Of a DNA stretch of 64,000 bases, positions 55,091 through 64,000 are shown piece by piece. Source of the stretch: [Phialemoniopsis] sp. UDSM-2020. Its lineage: Eukaryota; Ascomycota; Sordariomycetes; Thyridiales; Thyridiaceae. The notes below the pieces were generated by a model. It did not search any database. It was not told where the DNA came from and saw only the letters and a program-made list of their open reading frames with translations. Position 1 is the first letter of the stretch. Every line of letters begins with the position of its first letter. Position numbers and translations under genes: made by a program. The stretch lies in the NCBI GenBank assembly GCA_018873225.1, contig JAEILZ010000004.1, positions 2,232,001-2,296,000 on the forward strand, in the 5' to 3' direction.

Positions 55091-55462
55091 TATTATAAAA
55101 TTAAAATATAATATTATAAGATAATAATTTAAATAGTTAAAACTAATAGAATAAATAAGATAAATAATTATAAGTAATTAATAATTCTTATTAATTTAAA
55201 GTAATTTAATTATAATAAATTAGTAATTTAAAATAATTTAACTATTTATATATATAGATAAAGTTTATCTTTAAATACCTATTTAAATAGCTCTTTAGTA
55301 TTTAAAGTATCTTTATTTAATAATATACCTTTAAATAAAAGTTATCTTAGCTATAATCAGTTAACTTATATTATTACTCTATACCTATTACTTACTATTA
55401 GTGTAAACCCCTTATGCATTCTATCTTAGTACCTTGAGGGTCTGGGATAAAGGATTGTCACA
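55091..55462 (+). repeat. LTR of E2 (3'), least-mutated LTR copy
   Basis: Its last 100 bp keep G and C lost from the other three copies (for example GGGTCTGGGATAAAGGATTG). It ends GTCACA five bases short of the EthD stop codon. Confidence 0.8.
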
Positions 55463-55467
55463 CCTAA

Positions 55468-56194
55468 CTACTTATACTCTGTTACTCCATCTCTAGTGTC
55501 AACCCCGGGAATAGCCTTGCCAAATGCAATTACATCATGACTACAGTATGACAATAGAAAGATATCAGCATGTCAGAAGTGTATGAAGCTTTCTTAATGA
55601 AACAGAGACTTACCCAGCAAAGACAATGATGCTTGACGTGTCAAGGAAATGTGCGCAGTCAGGGCCTATCTTCTTATACCCTGGGCTCTTGAGGAAATCA
55701 TAGTAGGACTGCCAGTCTGGGAACCAGAGGGAGGTACAGCCATCATAGTCCAGAAGGTCATGACCGCATTTCTTGACCCATTCCCTGTCCTCTGGGCTTT
55801 GGTGGTGCTAGTCATTGGTCAGTGAGTCCGTGCAATTGTCCCGCAGACCTTTCCACGGCCTTGCAAGATGCACGTTGAGTAGACTACATACCTGGACATA
55901 GCGAAGTGCACCATGCTCCCTGAAGGTGTCTGATGCTACGGTGATGTCTGCATGAACCGTGGCCCAGTGCTTGGAAAAATGCTCGAAAGAGACATCGGGT
56001 AGCTTCTTGAAATAAAGAGAGACCTTGATACAGGCTGTATCGTACCCCGTTAGCTAAGCGACGCAGCACGGCGGAGAAGCAAGGCCGACAAATCCGGACT
56101 TACGCTGGTAATAGACGCCAGCGTCATAGCTGAGTTTGTCATGGACAAAACTGTAGCTTATGCGCTCGTGACCTGTTGCTCGGTCGCCAGACAT
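55468..56194 (-). CDS. EthD-domain protein
   Basis: Four exons (56194-56104, 56034-55892, 55807-55614, 55540-55468), introns of 69, 84 and 73 nt with donors GTAAGT, GTATGT and GTAAGT, give 166 residues with consistent phases. The start ATG begins MSGDRATGHERISY. The EthD core follows: CIKVSLYFKKLPDVSFEHF, SKHWATVHADITVASDTF, LRYVQHHQSPEDREWVKK, LLDYDGCTSLWFPDWQSYY, GPDCAHFLDTSSIIVFAG, then HDVIAFGKAIPG from the last exon. Family knowledge: small EthD/dimeric alpha-beta barrel proteins occur often in fungal polyketide clusters, some acting as dehydratases or in oxidative tailoring. The position downstream of an SDR and a reducing PKS supports a tailoring role (inference). The stop codon is separated from retrotransposon E2 only by its 5-bp target duplication, so any native 3' UTR is displaced. 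Confidence 0.87.
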
Positions 56195-56703
56195 GTCTGC
56201 CCGTTCTCAGTACAACAATCGGTGAGTTGACTTGTGGAGATAGACAGGTGAGGTAAGGTGACCAGCTACCGTACTCAGTCAGTCGATATTGGGAAATTAC
56301 ACGGGACTGCTATGCGGACTACAATGTAGAATTGAGATATTTAGTTGGCGTTTGCCATCGTTTAGAGTCTAGGTAAAGCGTGTATTAGATGCCATATGTA
56401 TCTACATGAATATGAGGCGTCGCCGTGACTGACATCGGCACAGCAAGTCCGGGGTAGGTGGGGGTGGTCGCCTCGACGTGCGGGGGAAAAGTAAAGGGGG
56501 GATCACTAGACCCGGTCTCAAGTCTCGACTCTCCGACATGAAGAAAGCTGTAGACACGGAATCTCAAGACTACTGCTAGTTCAAAGGGCTCCACATACGG
56601 CAAAAGGTTTCCCACATGATACATCCTAATTCGGTGGCCTGCAATGTCATGGATTATAATTATACGCTTCACAGTTTAGGTGAGATCATGATTCCTTGTA
56701 GAG
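56195..56703. other. Promoter of the EthD gene and 3' flank of the SDR gene
   Basis: 509 bp of normal composition. A 95-codon open frame on the minus strand (56,672-56,385) lacks an ATG start and resembles nothing. There is no sign of RIP although the block is near. Confidence 0.5.
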
Positions 56704-57663
56704 CTAGCTGTCTGTCCCGTTGCTTTTGTAGCCATCGAGTCGCTTGATTTGATGCTCCATGCTAGTAGCTTCCATCACCTTTCGCATGTTCTCATCACAA
56801 TACTCGTGACCGTCACGGAAGTAGTAGCGACCACAATTTACCTCGACAACCAACCCATGATCCTCTCCCTTGGAGACTTTGCGCCCGGCCGAGTCCACCA
56901 TGTCGCCCCCCTTGATCATCATGTCCACTGCTTCGACAATCGACTCGACGGTTGTGAAGGAGTCCAGTGCGAAGAAATCCCAGTCTGTCTGATCGAGTAG
57001 ATTGGTGCGAACAGTGCCAGGACAGAGCGTAAACGTACGGATCCCGTCATAGTGGTGGCACGGGAAGGCCAAGGAGCGCATGAAATTGACGACTCCCGCC
57101 TTTGAACCGGCGTAGATGGGACAAGACTGAGTAAGATACTGCGATTCCATGTCAGCGACGAGCCACCACCGAGCAACCAAGTGGTCCGAATCAAAACCCG
57201 GTCTGCTACTCACAAGTCCGCTGACACTGCCGGTGGCAATCAGCACGGCGTCTTTCCCCTTGTGCGGGCTCAGGCGAAAATAGTGTTGGGCCAGCCAGCA
57301 GGTATTGATGACGGCCTTGAGATTGATCTCAATGGCTCTCATGTCGGGCTGGGGCGGAATCCTAGACTGAGATGCATCACGCTTCTCGTAAAAGTTGTCG
57401 CGCTCAACAACGCCGGCATTTGCAAAGACCAGGTCAAAAGTGCCAAACCTATCAAAGGCCCTGTCGAACGCTGTCGATAGAGACTCGTAGTCGGAGACAT
57501 CAGTCTTGATGAATGTGGCCGTTTTCAGCGACGATGCAGCGCCCTCGCCGGCTTTCTCGTTATAGTCGAGGAGGAAGACATGCCAACCCTGCGAGACCAG
57601 CCTCTCCGCCACGGCCAAACCGATCCCAGACGCACCACCAGTGATCAGAGCAACCTTGGACAT
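56704..57663 (-). CDS. Short-chain dehydrogenase/reductase (classical SDR)
   Basis: Two exons (57663-57214, 57138-56704) with a 75-nt intron (GTGAGT...GCAG) give 294 residues. Motifs: TGGASGIG (8-15) for cofactor binding, Asp33 after the second strand (favours NAD(H)), NAG (82-84), catalytic Ser146 in ATGSVSGL, and YAGSK with Tyr159 and Lys163. The splice joins GSVSGL to YLTQSCPIYAGSKAG, which is the family spacing; without splicing 25 extra residues would separate Ser and Tyr. The intron is a multiple of three with no stop, so the frame stays open if it is retained. An in-frame TTG at 57726 is not a credible start. Substrate unknown. Co-directional with the EthD, GFA and PKS genes, hence a likely tailoring enzyme (inference). 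Confidence 0.92.
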   Translation of the reverse strand: MSKVALITGGASGIGLAVAERLVSQGWHVFLLDYNEKAGEGAASSLKTATFIKTDVSDYESLSTAFDRAFDRFGTFDLVFANAGVVERDNFYEKRDASQSRIPPQPDMRAIEINLKAVINTCWLAQHYFRLSPHKGKDAVLIATGSVSGLVSSRPGFDSDHLVARWWLVADMESQYLTQSCPIYAGSKAGVVNFMRSLAFPCHHYDGIRTFTLCPGTVRTNLLDQTDWDFFALDSFTTVESIVEAVDMMIKGGDMVDSAGRKVSKGEDHGLVVEVNCGRYYFRDGHEYCDENMRKVMEATSMEHQIKRLDGYKSNGTDS

Positions 57664-58180
57664 ACTGATTGGCTGCTCGTGCGTGGGCTTTCGTTGGGGG
57701 AGGGATCTCTTAAGGAATCTAGACAAAAAAAAGTACGACGGCCTTTACCGTGCACATGTGCCGGAGCACGGGTCTAGAGAGGGAGAGCTGGTGCGAGCGG
57801 ATCCAGGAACTGCACTGAAAGCTACTCGTCGAGAGAGCACCAGTCTCATATAGGTCGAGGCACAGAATATGGAGGATTCAATGCTTATAATTATTGTCGG
57901 CACTATGCAATTTACCTTGAAGGGAGTGGTGCCGGGACCGACCGCGAACGACGTGACGTCGACTTGGGTGCCGGCCTCATTCATCCCGGAAAACCATTTG
58001 CGCCATCTCCACGGCCCCGGGCAGACCGTGCGTGTATATCCATATCCGTTGCCAAAAAGTATTTGCATTGAGAGGCTAATTTGGTGGATAGCTTGGCTAG
58101 CTTCCTCTACTATGCCGGATACCCAACCCAAACCAACTCAATACTCAGGAGACCACACGGGCACTTTTCCGGCAGCGGCA
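57664..58180. other. Promoter of the SDR gene and 3' flank of the GFA gene
   Basis: 517 bp of normal composition. Frames here, including a long plus-strand frame (57,869-58,579) antisense to the GFA gene, have no family resemblance. No RNA gene seen. Confidence 0.5.
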
Positions 58181-58585
58181 TCAACAGTAATTGATCTCTT
58201 TCGCGATACCCTCGATCGCCTTCTCGGGCAGCATTCTGCAATTGACCCCCATCTTGTTCGCCCCGGGGCCGGTATACCCCGGGAGGCGCGACCAATGTGT
58301 CACGCAGCCGCAGTGGCTACAGTGGTTAAACGTGTTGTGCGGGACGCGGTCTTTGTTCTTGCCGATGTCCTGACGGCCGTAGGCGATAGATTCGGCCCCG
58401 GCGTCGACGGTGATGGTGACCGTCGCCGGGTCATAGTAGGCCCACAAGGCACCATACTTGTAGCATACGGTGCAATGGCACTGGTTCAGCTTTGTCGGTC
58501 TCTTTGGCATCTCGACCCGGACCCGACCGCAGTGGCAGGTGGCCGTGAGGTTGGGGTCCGAGGACGCGGGTGCGGGTGACGCCAT
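58181..58585 (-). CDS. GFA/CENP-V-type zinc-binding protein
   Basis: Single exon, 134 residues from the ATG at 58585 (an in-frame TTG lies further upstream). The zinc ligands of the GFA fold are present: CHC (Cys17, Cys19), CHCTVC (Cys36, Cys38, Cys41) and HCSHCGC (Cys89, Cys92, Cys94). Length and spacing are normal for the family. Family knowledge: the founding member was described as a glutathione-dependent formaldehyde-activating enzyme, but most fungal members are uncharacterised and some occur in secondary-metabolite clusters. It lies 398 bp from the stop of the polyketide synthase, same strand, so co-regulation is possible (inference). A specific reaction cannot be given. Confidence 0.88.
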   Translation of the reverse strand: MASPAPASSDPNLTATCHCGRVRVEMPKRPTKLNQCHCTVCYKYGALWAYYDPATVTITVDAGAESIAYGRQDIGKNKDRVPHNTFNHCSHCGCVTHWSRLPGYTGPGANKMGVNCRMLPEKAIEGIAKEINYC

Positions 58586-58982
58586 CCTGGGGGAGAATGA
58601 CAAGTGGGCAACCCGGTTGGGGAGGGAGGGAGATGGTAGGAGAAGAAGAGACGGGGCGAAGGATTAGAAACGGCTACCGAGTAAGCAGCGGAAATCAGGT
58701 GGTATGTTTTATATATATGTGTCTGATTGTCACCTCGCAATTCTCTTGCTCGTCCTGGCGGTCCTGTTTTGAATTTCTTGGTGGTTATCGTCCGACCCCG
58801 CAGCAGAAGTGCCTCTAGGCAAATAGAACAGGAGAGAAACCCTGCGCGCCCTTGTCGAGACGATCTTTTGACAAGCGCCGGGGCGTAAGTCTTCCGTCCT
58901 GTCAATGATGTCTCGTGACACCGCCTGGAGTGACACCGGCAGCAACACGTCCTTCACGAGCCATCATCGAATGATCCATGTA
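58586..58982. other. Promoter of the GFA gene and 3' flank of the PKS gene
   Basis: 397 bp without a supportable gene. A GA-rich run at 58,619-58,670 on the plus strand gives a CT-rich leader to the minus-strand GFA transcript. Confidence 0.5.
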
Positions 58983-61900
58983 TTATTCTAGCTTCTCTTT
59001 GAGCCCTCGCACTGCCTTCTCTCCGAGCGCCATCAGCGTCCCCGATCCAAGCATCTCCAACACGCTAATGTCAAAGCCCAATATCGTCTTCCACCAGCTA
59101 CGCATCTCCACTGCTACCAAGCTATCGAGACCCGCGTCCTGCAGTGAGATGTTTGTATTCACTTCATCTGCCTGGTCGACTGGCTTGAGCAAGAGACGGA
59201 AGAGCTGCACTACCAGCTGACGCGCCACGAATTCCACAGCACCTGGATCGGACAGAACCTGGGGGTTGGCAACGGCGGAGCGAACGAATAGTGCGAGTTC
59301 GTCCGATAGCCCTGCTTTGCTCACTGCTTGGGCGGTTCCCGTGCTCTGGCCGTGGTAGTATGCCATACGGCGGTCGCGCTTCCAGACGACGATGTTGGCA
59401 GGGTCCGAAAGACTCGTAACGCTGCGCAGCCCGATGACAAGTTGCGACGCACTAACAAAGCTTGGGGACCGAACGGCTGCCCCCCTGGCACATATAGCCA
59501 CTGTGAGGGCATCGAGGAGCTGGGGAACCCTGATACCATAGTTTCCCTGCGACGTGAGACGCTCCAACAAGACCGGGTTCTCCGCGACGTAGCCGTGATC
59601 CAACATGGCCCCAATGTCGATAGCTGCTGCGCACAGGTTTAGCCCCTGTCGGTACTGCACAAATGCATCCAGGAAGCTGTTGGCCCCAGCATAGTTTGCC
59701 TGCCCTGGCTGGCCCATGACCCCAGAGATGGAACTGAACAAGAGGAAGAAGTCGAGAGGCGCGTGCTGGGAGAGGCATGCCTTGTGCAGGTTCCATGTGC
59801 CGCGCACTTTTGGAGTCACGGCGGTCATCCATTCGTCGTGCGTCATCTTGGCGAATCCTTGGTCTCGCAGTACCATGGACATGTTCAGAACCCCCCGCAG
59901 CAGTCCTTTGGAAGCGGCCACGGCTCGCTCGACATCTTGCAGTTTAGAGACGCTTCCTTTGACAAGAGTAACCTCGCAGCCCTGGCTCTGGAGCTCTTGG
60001 ACAAACTCCCGGTCCCTCCCAGCCTCGCCAGCCCGGCGCGAGAGATACACCAAGTGCCTGGCCCCGTGCTCGACCATCCAGTTGGACACAGTACGGCCTA
60101 GACCCCCGAGACCGCCAACTAACAGGTATGCTGCGTCGCTGGGCAGCCTTGGCCTATTGTCGGTCGAGCGAGATGGCTTGAGCGGTGTGCTGCCGCTGGT
60201 ATCCATGGAGACAACAATTTTACCAATGTGTTCCCCCTTTTGCATGTATCGGAAGCATCTCTCCACAGAATCTGCCTTGAACGTCTTGATGGGCCGCACG
60301 GGTCCGATATGCCCCTGCTCGTACAGTTGTATCATCTTCTTGAGGAGCCTGGGATCTGTTAGCGCAAGTGCCATCGTACTCGAGCAGTGCTCGAGATGTC
60401 AAGATATACCTGTTGCCAGTCCTGGGCCTCGTCTCGATGATGTGGCCCAGGTCCACTCCGTGATAGCTGCGGTTCAGTTCAAAGACGTTGAGAGCCAGCT
60501 TACCATTCCCGATGAGGTCGCGTTTCCCAATCTCAACCATTTTACCAAAGACGGCGACACAGTCCCACGACGCATGTAATAGACTGCCAGAAAGAGAATT
60601 GAGTACTAGGTCCACACCGCGGTTGTCGGTACTGTTCATGACATCGGCGAGGAAGGATGGATCGCGCGAGCTGAATATCCGGTCCCTGGGGATCCCTAAG
60701 CTTACGAGATGCTCGACCTTTTGCGCGTTGGAGACGGTGCAGTACACTTCAGCACCGACCATCTGACAAACTTGGATCGCTGCTAGCCCAACACCTCCAC
60801 AAGCCGAATGGATCAGGACGGTTTGGCCTTGTTCCAACTGGCCCACGTCAAGAAGTCCGTGGATGACGGTGGAGAAGACGCAGGGCATGGTGGCGGCGTC
60901 CTCGAACGAAAGAGCCGCCGGAATATTGGCACAGAGTTTCGCAGTTATGATGAGCTTGGTCGAGAAGCACCCGCATCCAAAGACCAAGACACGGTCTCCT
61001 GGGCTAAGATCCTGGCACTCCGGGCCAACCTGCCGGACAATGCCGCTTGCCTCGAGACCAAGGCTGGAAGAAGTCGAGTCGACAATGCCCATAGCAATCA
61101 AAACGTCCTATGACGAAGTATCCCTCTTAGTATCGTTCTCGATTGGGTGTCAGTTGGTCTAAACTTACTTTGAAGTTCATCCCGACAGCTTTAACGTCGA
61201 TGGCTACCTCGTCACCGACCAGGCTGCGCTCTTCTCTCATCACCCAATGCAAGGTGTTGAGACGTCCGTATTGCCCGATGGTCAGGTCAAGACTCTGGCC
61301 CAGGCAGTCATCCTCCTTCCTGAGCAGTTCACTCGTCACATCCACGGGCAGGAGTCTCGGGATGTTCACTACGCCGTCATCTGTGATGGCGTATTCATAC
61401 TCTGGGCGCAGCTGCTCCGTCGGCTGACGTGCACGAAAAGTTTCATACACTGTCATAGCCCTCACGAGGCTCTGCTCGTCTGTCCCGCCGAGCTCACAAG
61501 TGGCAAAATCCACTGCAAGCTCGTTCCGTATACTCCTTGCCATACCAATCACTTGGCTCCATCTCGGGTCACTACATCCACGCTGTGACATTCTGGTGAT
61601 CCAGAAAATGCCACTGCCGGCGTGGGAGACGCTCGTTAGGAGGGTTCGGAGGTCCAAGAAGGCCTTCTCTGTGATTTCCTCAAAGAACGGCTTGGCAATG
61701 TCGACCACACAGATGATGTCGCCCTTGATTGATAATTCCGGCTTGTCCAGATCGTACAAGAAGACAGAGTGGCCCTTTGAAGTCATCCTGTCCCTGAAAA
61801 ACACTGCGAGATCTCGTGAATCGTTGTCATATATCACAGTGGTTTCTTTGGGGCGCGGCTCCAATTCGGGTCTTGCAGTTATGTACGCGAGGAGGTGATC

Positions 61901-64000
61901 CGGCCGAGGGCAATCCAACGCGGTTTGCTCAACGCCCGCGAAGCCTGCCTTGCGAAGCGCCCGGTCCCAACGCTCGGGCGAAACGTACGGCTCATCCGGC
62001 CTATCGTCTTCGACACCGAGCCACCACCCAGGTAGAACGCCCATGATGAAATTTATCGCCTTTATGTCGCAGCAAAGCTCTTCCATGTACAGCCTACCAT
62101 CGGGACGCAGGAGACTACGCACGTGGGTCAGCGTCTGCGTAAGACTTGGGGTGGCATGTAACACGTTTGCACCGATGATCAGGTCAAACGACTCGGCTTC
62201 GAATCCTTGCCCCACGGGGTCCTTGGAAATGTCGAGAGTCTGAAAAGATATGCGCGGGTAGTCTCGGAAGCGTTCTTGGGCCGCGGCGAAGAAACCGCCA
62301 GAAATATCCGTGTACGTATACTGTGAGTACATGCAGCCGTTTGCAATGTCGCTTTGCAGCCATTGCAGTATCTTATTCGTTGTTCCTCCCGTCCCAGCGC
62401 CGATTTCCAAGATTCGCATGCCGGGATTGGCATGGCCCAAAGACTGGAACAAAGGCCGTCGGTCGCCAAGGTTCATCGAGTCGTACAGATTTGTAAGTGT
62501 GTTGTTCGGCAGGAGGACCTCGAGCGGCTCGACTTCTCCCTTGAAGATTGGAACGATGTTCTCCAGGACCCGAGTTAAAGCCACCGCGAATGGCGCGAAC
62601 GCCGACGTGGAAATGTGGTCCACTATGCTTTGCAAGTCAAGTGCGCCTTGTCTCGGCTGTGGTTGACGTCTCAACCAGGCATGAAAGTTTCTCAGATGAG
62701 GTACAGTTGGCTCCAGACCCTCCAGTCGTAGCAGCGCTTCCCTTACACAGATGAGATGCATCTCTTGCGTAAGCCTTAGAAACCGGTGCTGATCAGGGTG
62801 CGGATGGATGAGGGTGGCCATGTCAAGGAATGTCACGTCAGGCTGCCATACCATGCGAGCACCCGCATGGAGATCTTCCCGGACGGTGCCCGCATCACCC
62901 TCGAGAGGGCTGAGCTTTGTGCCGATCATGGACATGACAAGTCGACCACACTTGTCAAATCCACGGCCACCGCCACAAATGAGCCCTCGCGGTGTCTTGT
63001 CGGCCTCGACGACCATGTCAAGCTCGTCATTGCAGACAGATATGTCGAGGCCGCCAATAAATGTTGGCACCGTCATTTTGTCCAGTTTGTGCCCGATTCC
63101 CCTGGCTGAGGCGACACTGAACAGCTGCAGGAAGAAGTCTATCTTTGTTGGATGGATAGGATAGAAGGTCTCGTCATCGAGTGCCGTGTGCATTGCTGTG
63201 CCCCTGGACTCGTGTTTTTCGGTCGAGCACTCGATATTCGCGAGCCCCTGGAAATAAGGTCCATAGTTGGCCCCAACACCTCGCAGGGCGCTGTACCATT
63301 TGGAGGACTGTAACTTCCTGGGGTATCTCCCCGGCTGGGCGGCCTCTGTCGTGGCGGAGTCGCGGGCGCGGACCTGGCCAGAGCAGTGTTTCGTCCACGA
63401 GGTACCGTTATTGTAAGAGCTGATGGTGAAGTCCCACCAGGGTCCCTCCAGACTATCTGTCAACCTTTCCTTTCGCAAGGTCGTCACTATCTCGGTGGAC
63501 TTTGCATCGCTCAGGACCATGGCCATGTCAATGACCACGTTACGCATAGCGAATCCGGTAAATTGACCGCTTGAAGTTGAAAGCTGTCTGGCTGCCTCGC
63601 CGGCCATACCAATGTATGCAGCACATGGGAAAATCACGTCGCCCTTGATGTTGTGATCTCTGATCCAAGGCACATGTTCAAGCAGCAAGACATTCCGAAA
63701 GACGGGCTCACTATCACTACTTTCCCTTGCGCGTTTTCCAAGAAGCTCGTGCTTTGGATACTTGGGCTGGAGCCACTCACGCGTGATGCGAGATTCAAAA
63801 AGTATCTCTTGGTCGTGATGCCATGCATAAGTGGGCAAATCCGGCACCACTTTAGCGGCGCCGTCTGGGTTGGTCAAGCGGCCAAAGTCGAGGCGGACGC
63901 CCTGCTGCCAGAGCTGGCCCAGAGCCGACAAGAAGGTCTGGCTAGCATTCTTCCCACGGATGAGGCAAGACGAATAGGGGCAAGTAAGAGACGCCTCCGC
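58983..64000 (-). CDS. Highly reducing type I polyketide synthase, C-terminal part (DH-MT-ER-KR-ACP)
   Basis: Partial: the frame is open at 64,000, so the N-terminal KS and AT lie outside. Three exons seen (64000-61169, 61107-60410, 60348-58983) with two 61-nt introns (GTAAGT...ATAG; GTATAT...CCCAG), 1,631 residues. Order: post-AT linker (SALGQLWQQGVRLDF); DH with HxxxGxxxxP (His116, Pro125) and HPTKIDFFLQL; C-methyltransferase with ILEIGAGTGGTTNKI near residue 530; ER from about 910 with HSACGGVG (1044-1051); KR with GGLGGLG (1255-1261) and YAGAN (Tyr1396, Asn1400); ACP with DAGLDSLVAVEM (Ser1586). No thioesterase follows, as usual for HR-PKS, so release needs a partner. All catalytic motifs look intact, predicting a methyl-branched, largely saturated chain (inference). 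The usual size is 2,300-2,600 residues, so about 800-900 are missing. Confidence 0.95.

Larger units (their letters stand above)
14931..55462. repeat. RIP-mutated AT-rich block (nested transposon graveyard)
   Basis: About 40.5 kb of nearly pure A+T; many 60-base stretches contain no or one to three G/C bases, and no open frame of 60 codons exists in any frame. Where two copies of an element can be compared by eye, the differences are C/T or G/A, which is the signature of repeat-induced point mutation. The flanks at both ends are normal unique DNA. The block resolves into elements F, E1, E2, G1, H and G2, listed separately. Family knowledge: RIP acts on duplicated DNA before meiosis in Pezizomycotina, mainly at CpA. 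Such blocks are normally heterochromatic. A regional centromere is another possible identity. Confidence 0.93.
26493..55462 (+). mobile_element. LTR retrotransposon E2, RIP-mutated, split by G1 and H
   Basis: Same family as E1, opposite orientation. Pieces: 26,493-27,745, 34,870-39,364 and 54,923-55,462; each is the reverse complement of consecutive E1 segments (about 24,048-22,770, 22,770-17,730 and 17,480-16,916). LTRs of 371-372 bp lie at 26,493-26,863 and 55,091-55,462. The right end reads GGATTGTCACA followed by CCTAA; the left end is preceded by TTTAA (26,488-26,492), which is CCTAA after two C-to-T changes. Without insertions it is about 6.3 kb; about 0.3 kb present in E1 near 17,480-17,720 is missing. 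The last 100 bp are only lightly mutated. Confidence 0.75.

Noticed and set aside
14931..55462. Mitochondrial DNA or an assembly error as the source of the AT-rich block
   Set aside because: Paired LTRs, target duplications and copies that differ by transitions explain it, and no mitochondrial gene or any long frame is present. The nesting is consistent across 40 kb, which a random misassembly would not produce. Long-read confirmation would still be useful.
56385..56672. 95-codon minus-strand frame between the EthD and SDR genes
   Set aside because: No ATG start, no family resemblance, and it lies where the SDR 3' UTR and EthD promoter are expected.
57664..57726. N-terminal extension of the SDR
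   Set aside because: It would need a TTG start; the ATG at 57663 places the TGGASGIG motif at the usual distance from the N-terminus.
57869..58579. 236-codon plus-strand frame
   Set aside because: Antisense to the GFA-type gene, whose cysteine motifs are unmistakable; no family resemblance of its own.
59716..60579. 287-codon plus-strand frame
   Set aside because: Antisense to the ER-KR part of the polyketide synthase and not a recognisable protein.

Overview
The window comes from the nuclear genome of a filamentous ascomycete (Pezizomycotina, most likely Sordariomycetes; I cannot name a genus). The evidence is short introns of 56-113 nt with GT...AG ends and CTAAC/CTGAC-like branch points, GC-rich codon use, pyrimidine-rich leaders, fungal protein families (URC4/Urg3, Mim1, Gtr1, RTA1, DUF4360, highly reducing PKS), and a 40.5-kb block whose base composition is typical of repeat-induced point mutation (RIP).

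Region 1 (1-14,930) is ordinary gene-dense DNA with seven spliced genes: URC4/Urg3 (+), Oxa1 (-), Mim1 (-), Shp1/p47-type UBX protein (+), Gtr1 Rag GTPase (-), an RTA1-family membrane protein (-) and a secreted DUF4360 protein (-). Most are housekeeping: two serve mitochondrial membrane biogenesis, one is a Cdc48 cofactor, one acts in TORC1 nutrient signalling, and URC4 belongs to uracil catabolism.

Region 2 (about 14,931-55,462) is almost pure A+T and has no open frame of 60 codons or more. Comparing its parts by eye resolves a nested transposon graveyard. LTR element E1 (16,916-24,048, minus orientation) sits in a 1.4-kb element with long inverted ends (F). A second copy of the same LTR family, E2 (26,493-55,462), is split by two later insertions: G1 (27,746-34,869) and H (39,365-54,922). 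H is itself split by G2 (45,084-52,449). Each has paired LTRs with TA...TA ends (as expected of RIP-mutated TG...CA) and short target duplications. Copies differ by C/T and G/A changes in every stretch I compared. A 232-bp island of normal composition (20,071-20,302) is an insertion into E1, proved by the empty site in E2, and it has escaped RIP.

Region 3 (55,468-64,000) looks like one flank of a polyketide gene cluster, all on the minus strand: an EthD-domain protein (4 exons), a short-chain dehydrogenase, a GFA/CENP-V-type zinc protein, and the 3' 1,631 codons of a highly reducing polyketide synthase (DH-MT-ER-KR-ACP; the KS-AT part lies beyond position 64,000). A plausible logic is that the PKS makes a reduced, C-methylated chain which the SDR and EthD proteins modify; this is inference. 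The most striking junction is at 55,462: the E2 retrotransposon ends five bases (its target duplication) beyond the stop codon of the EthD gene, so the cluster edge is defined by a RIP-mutated element.
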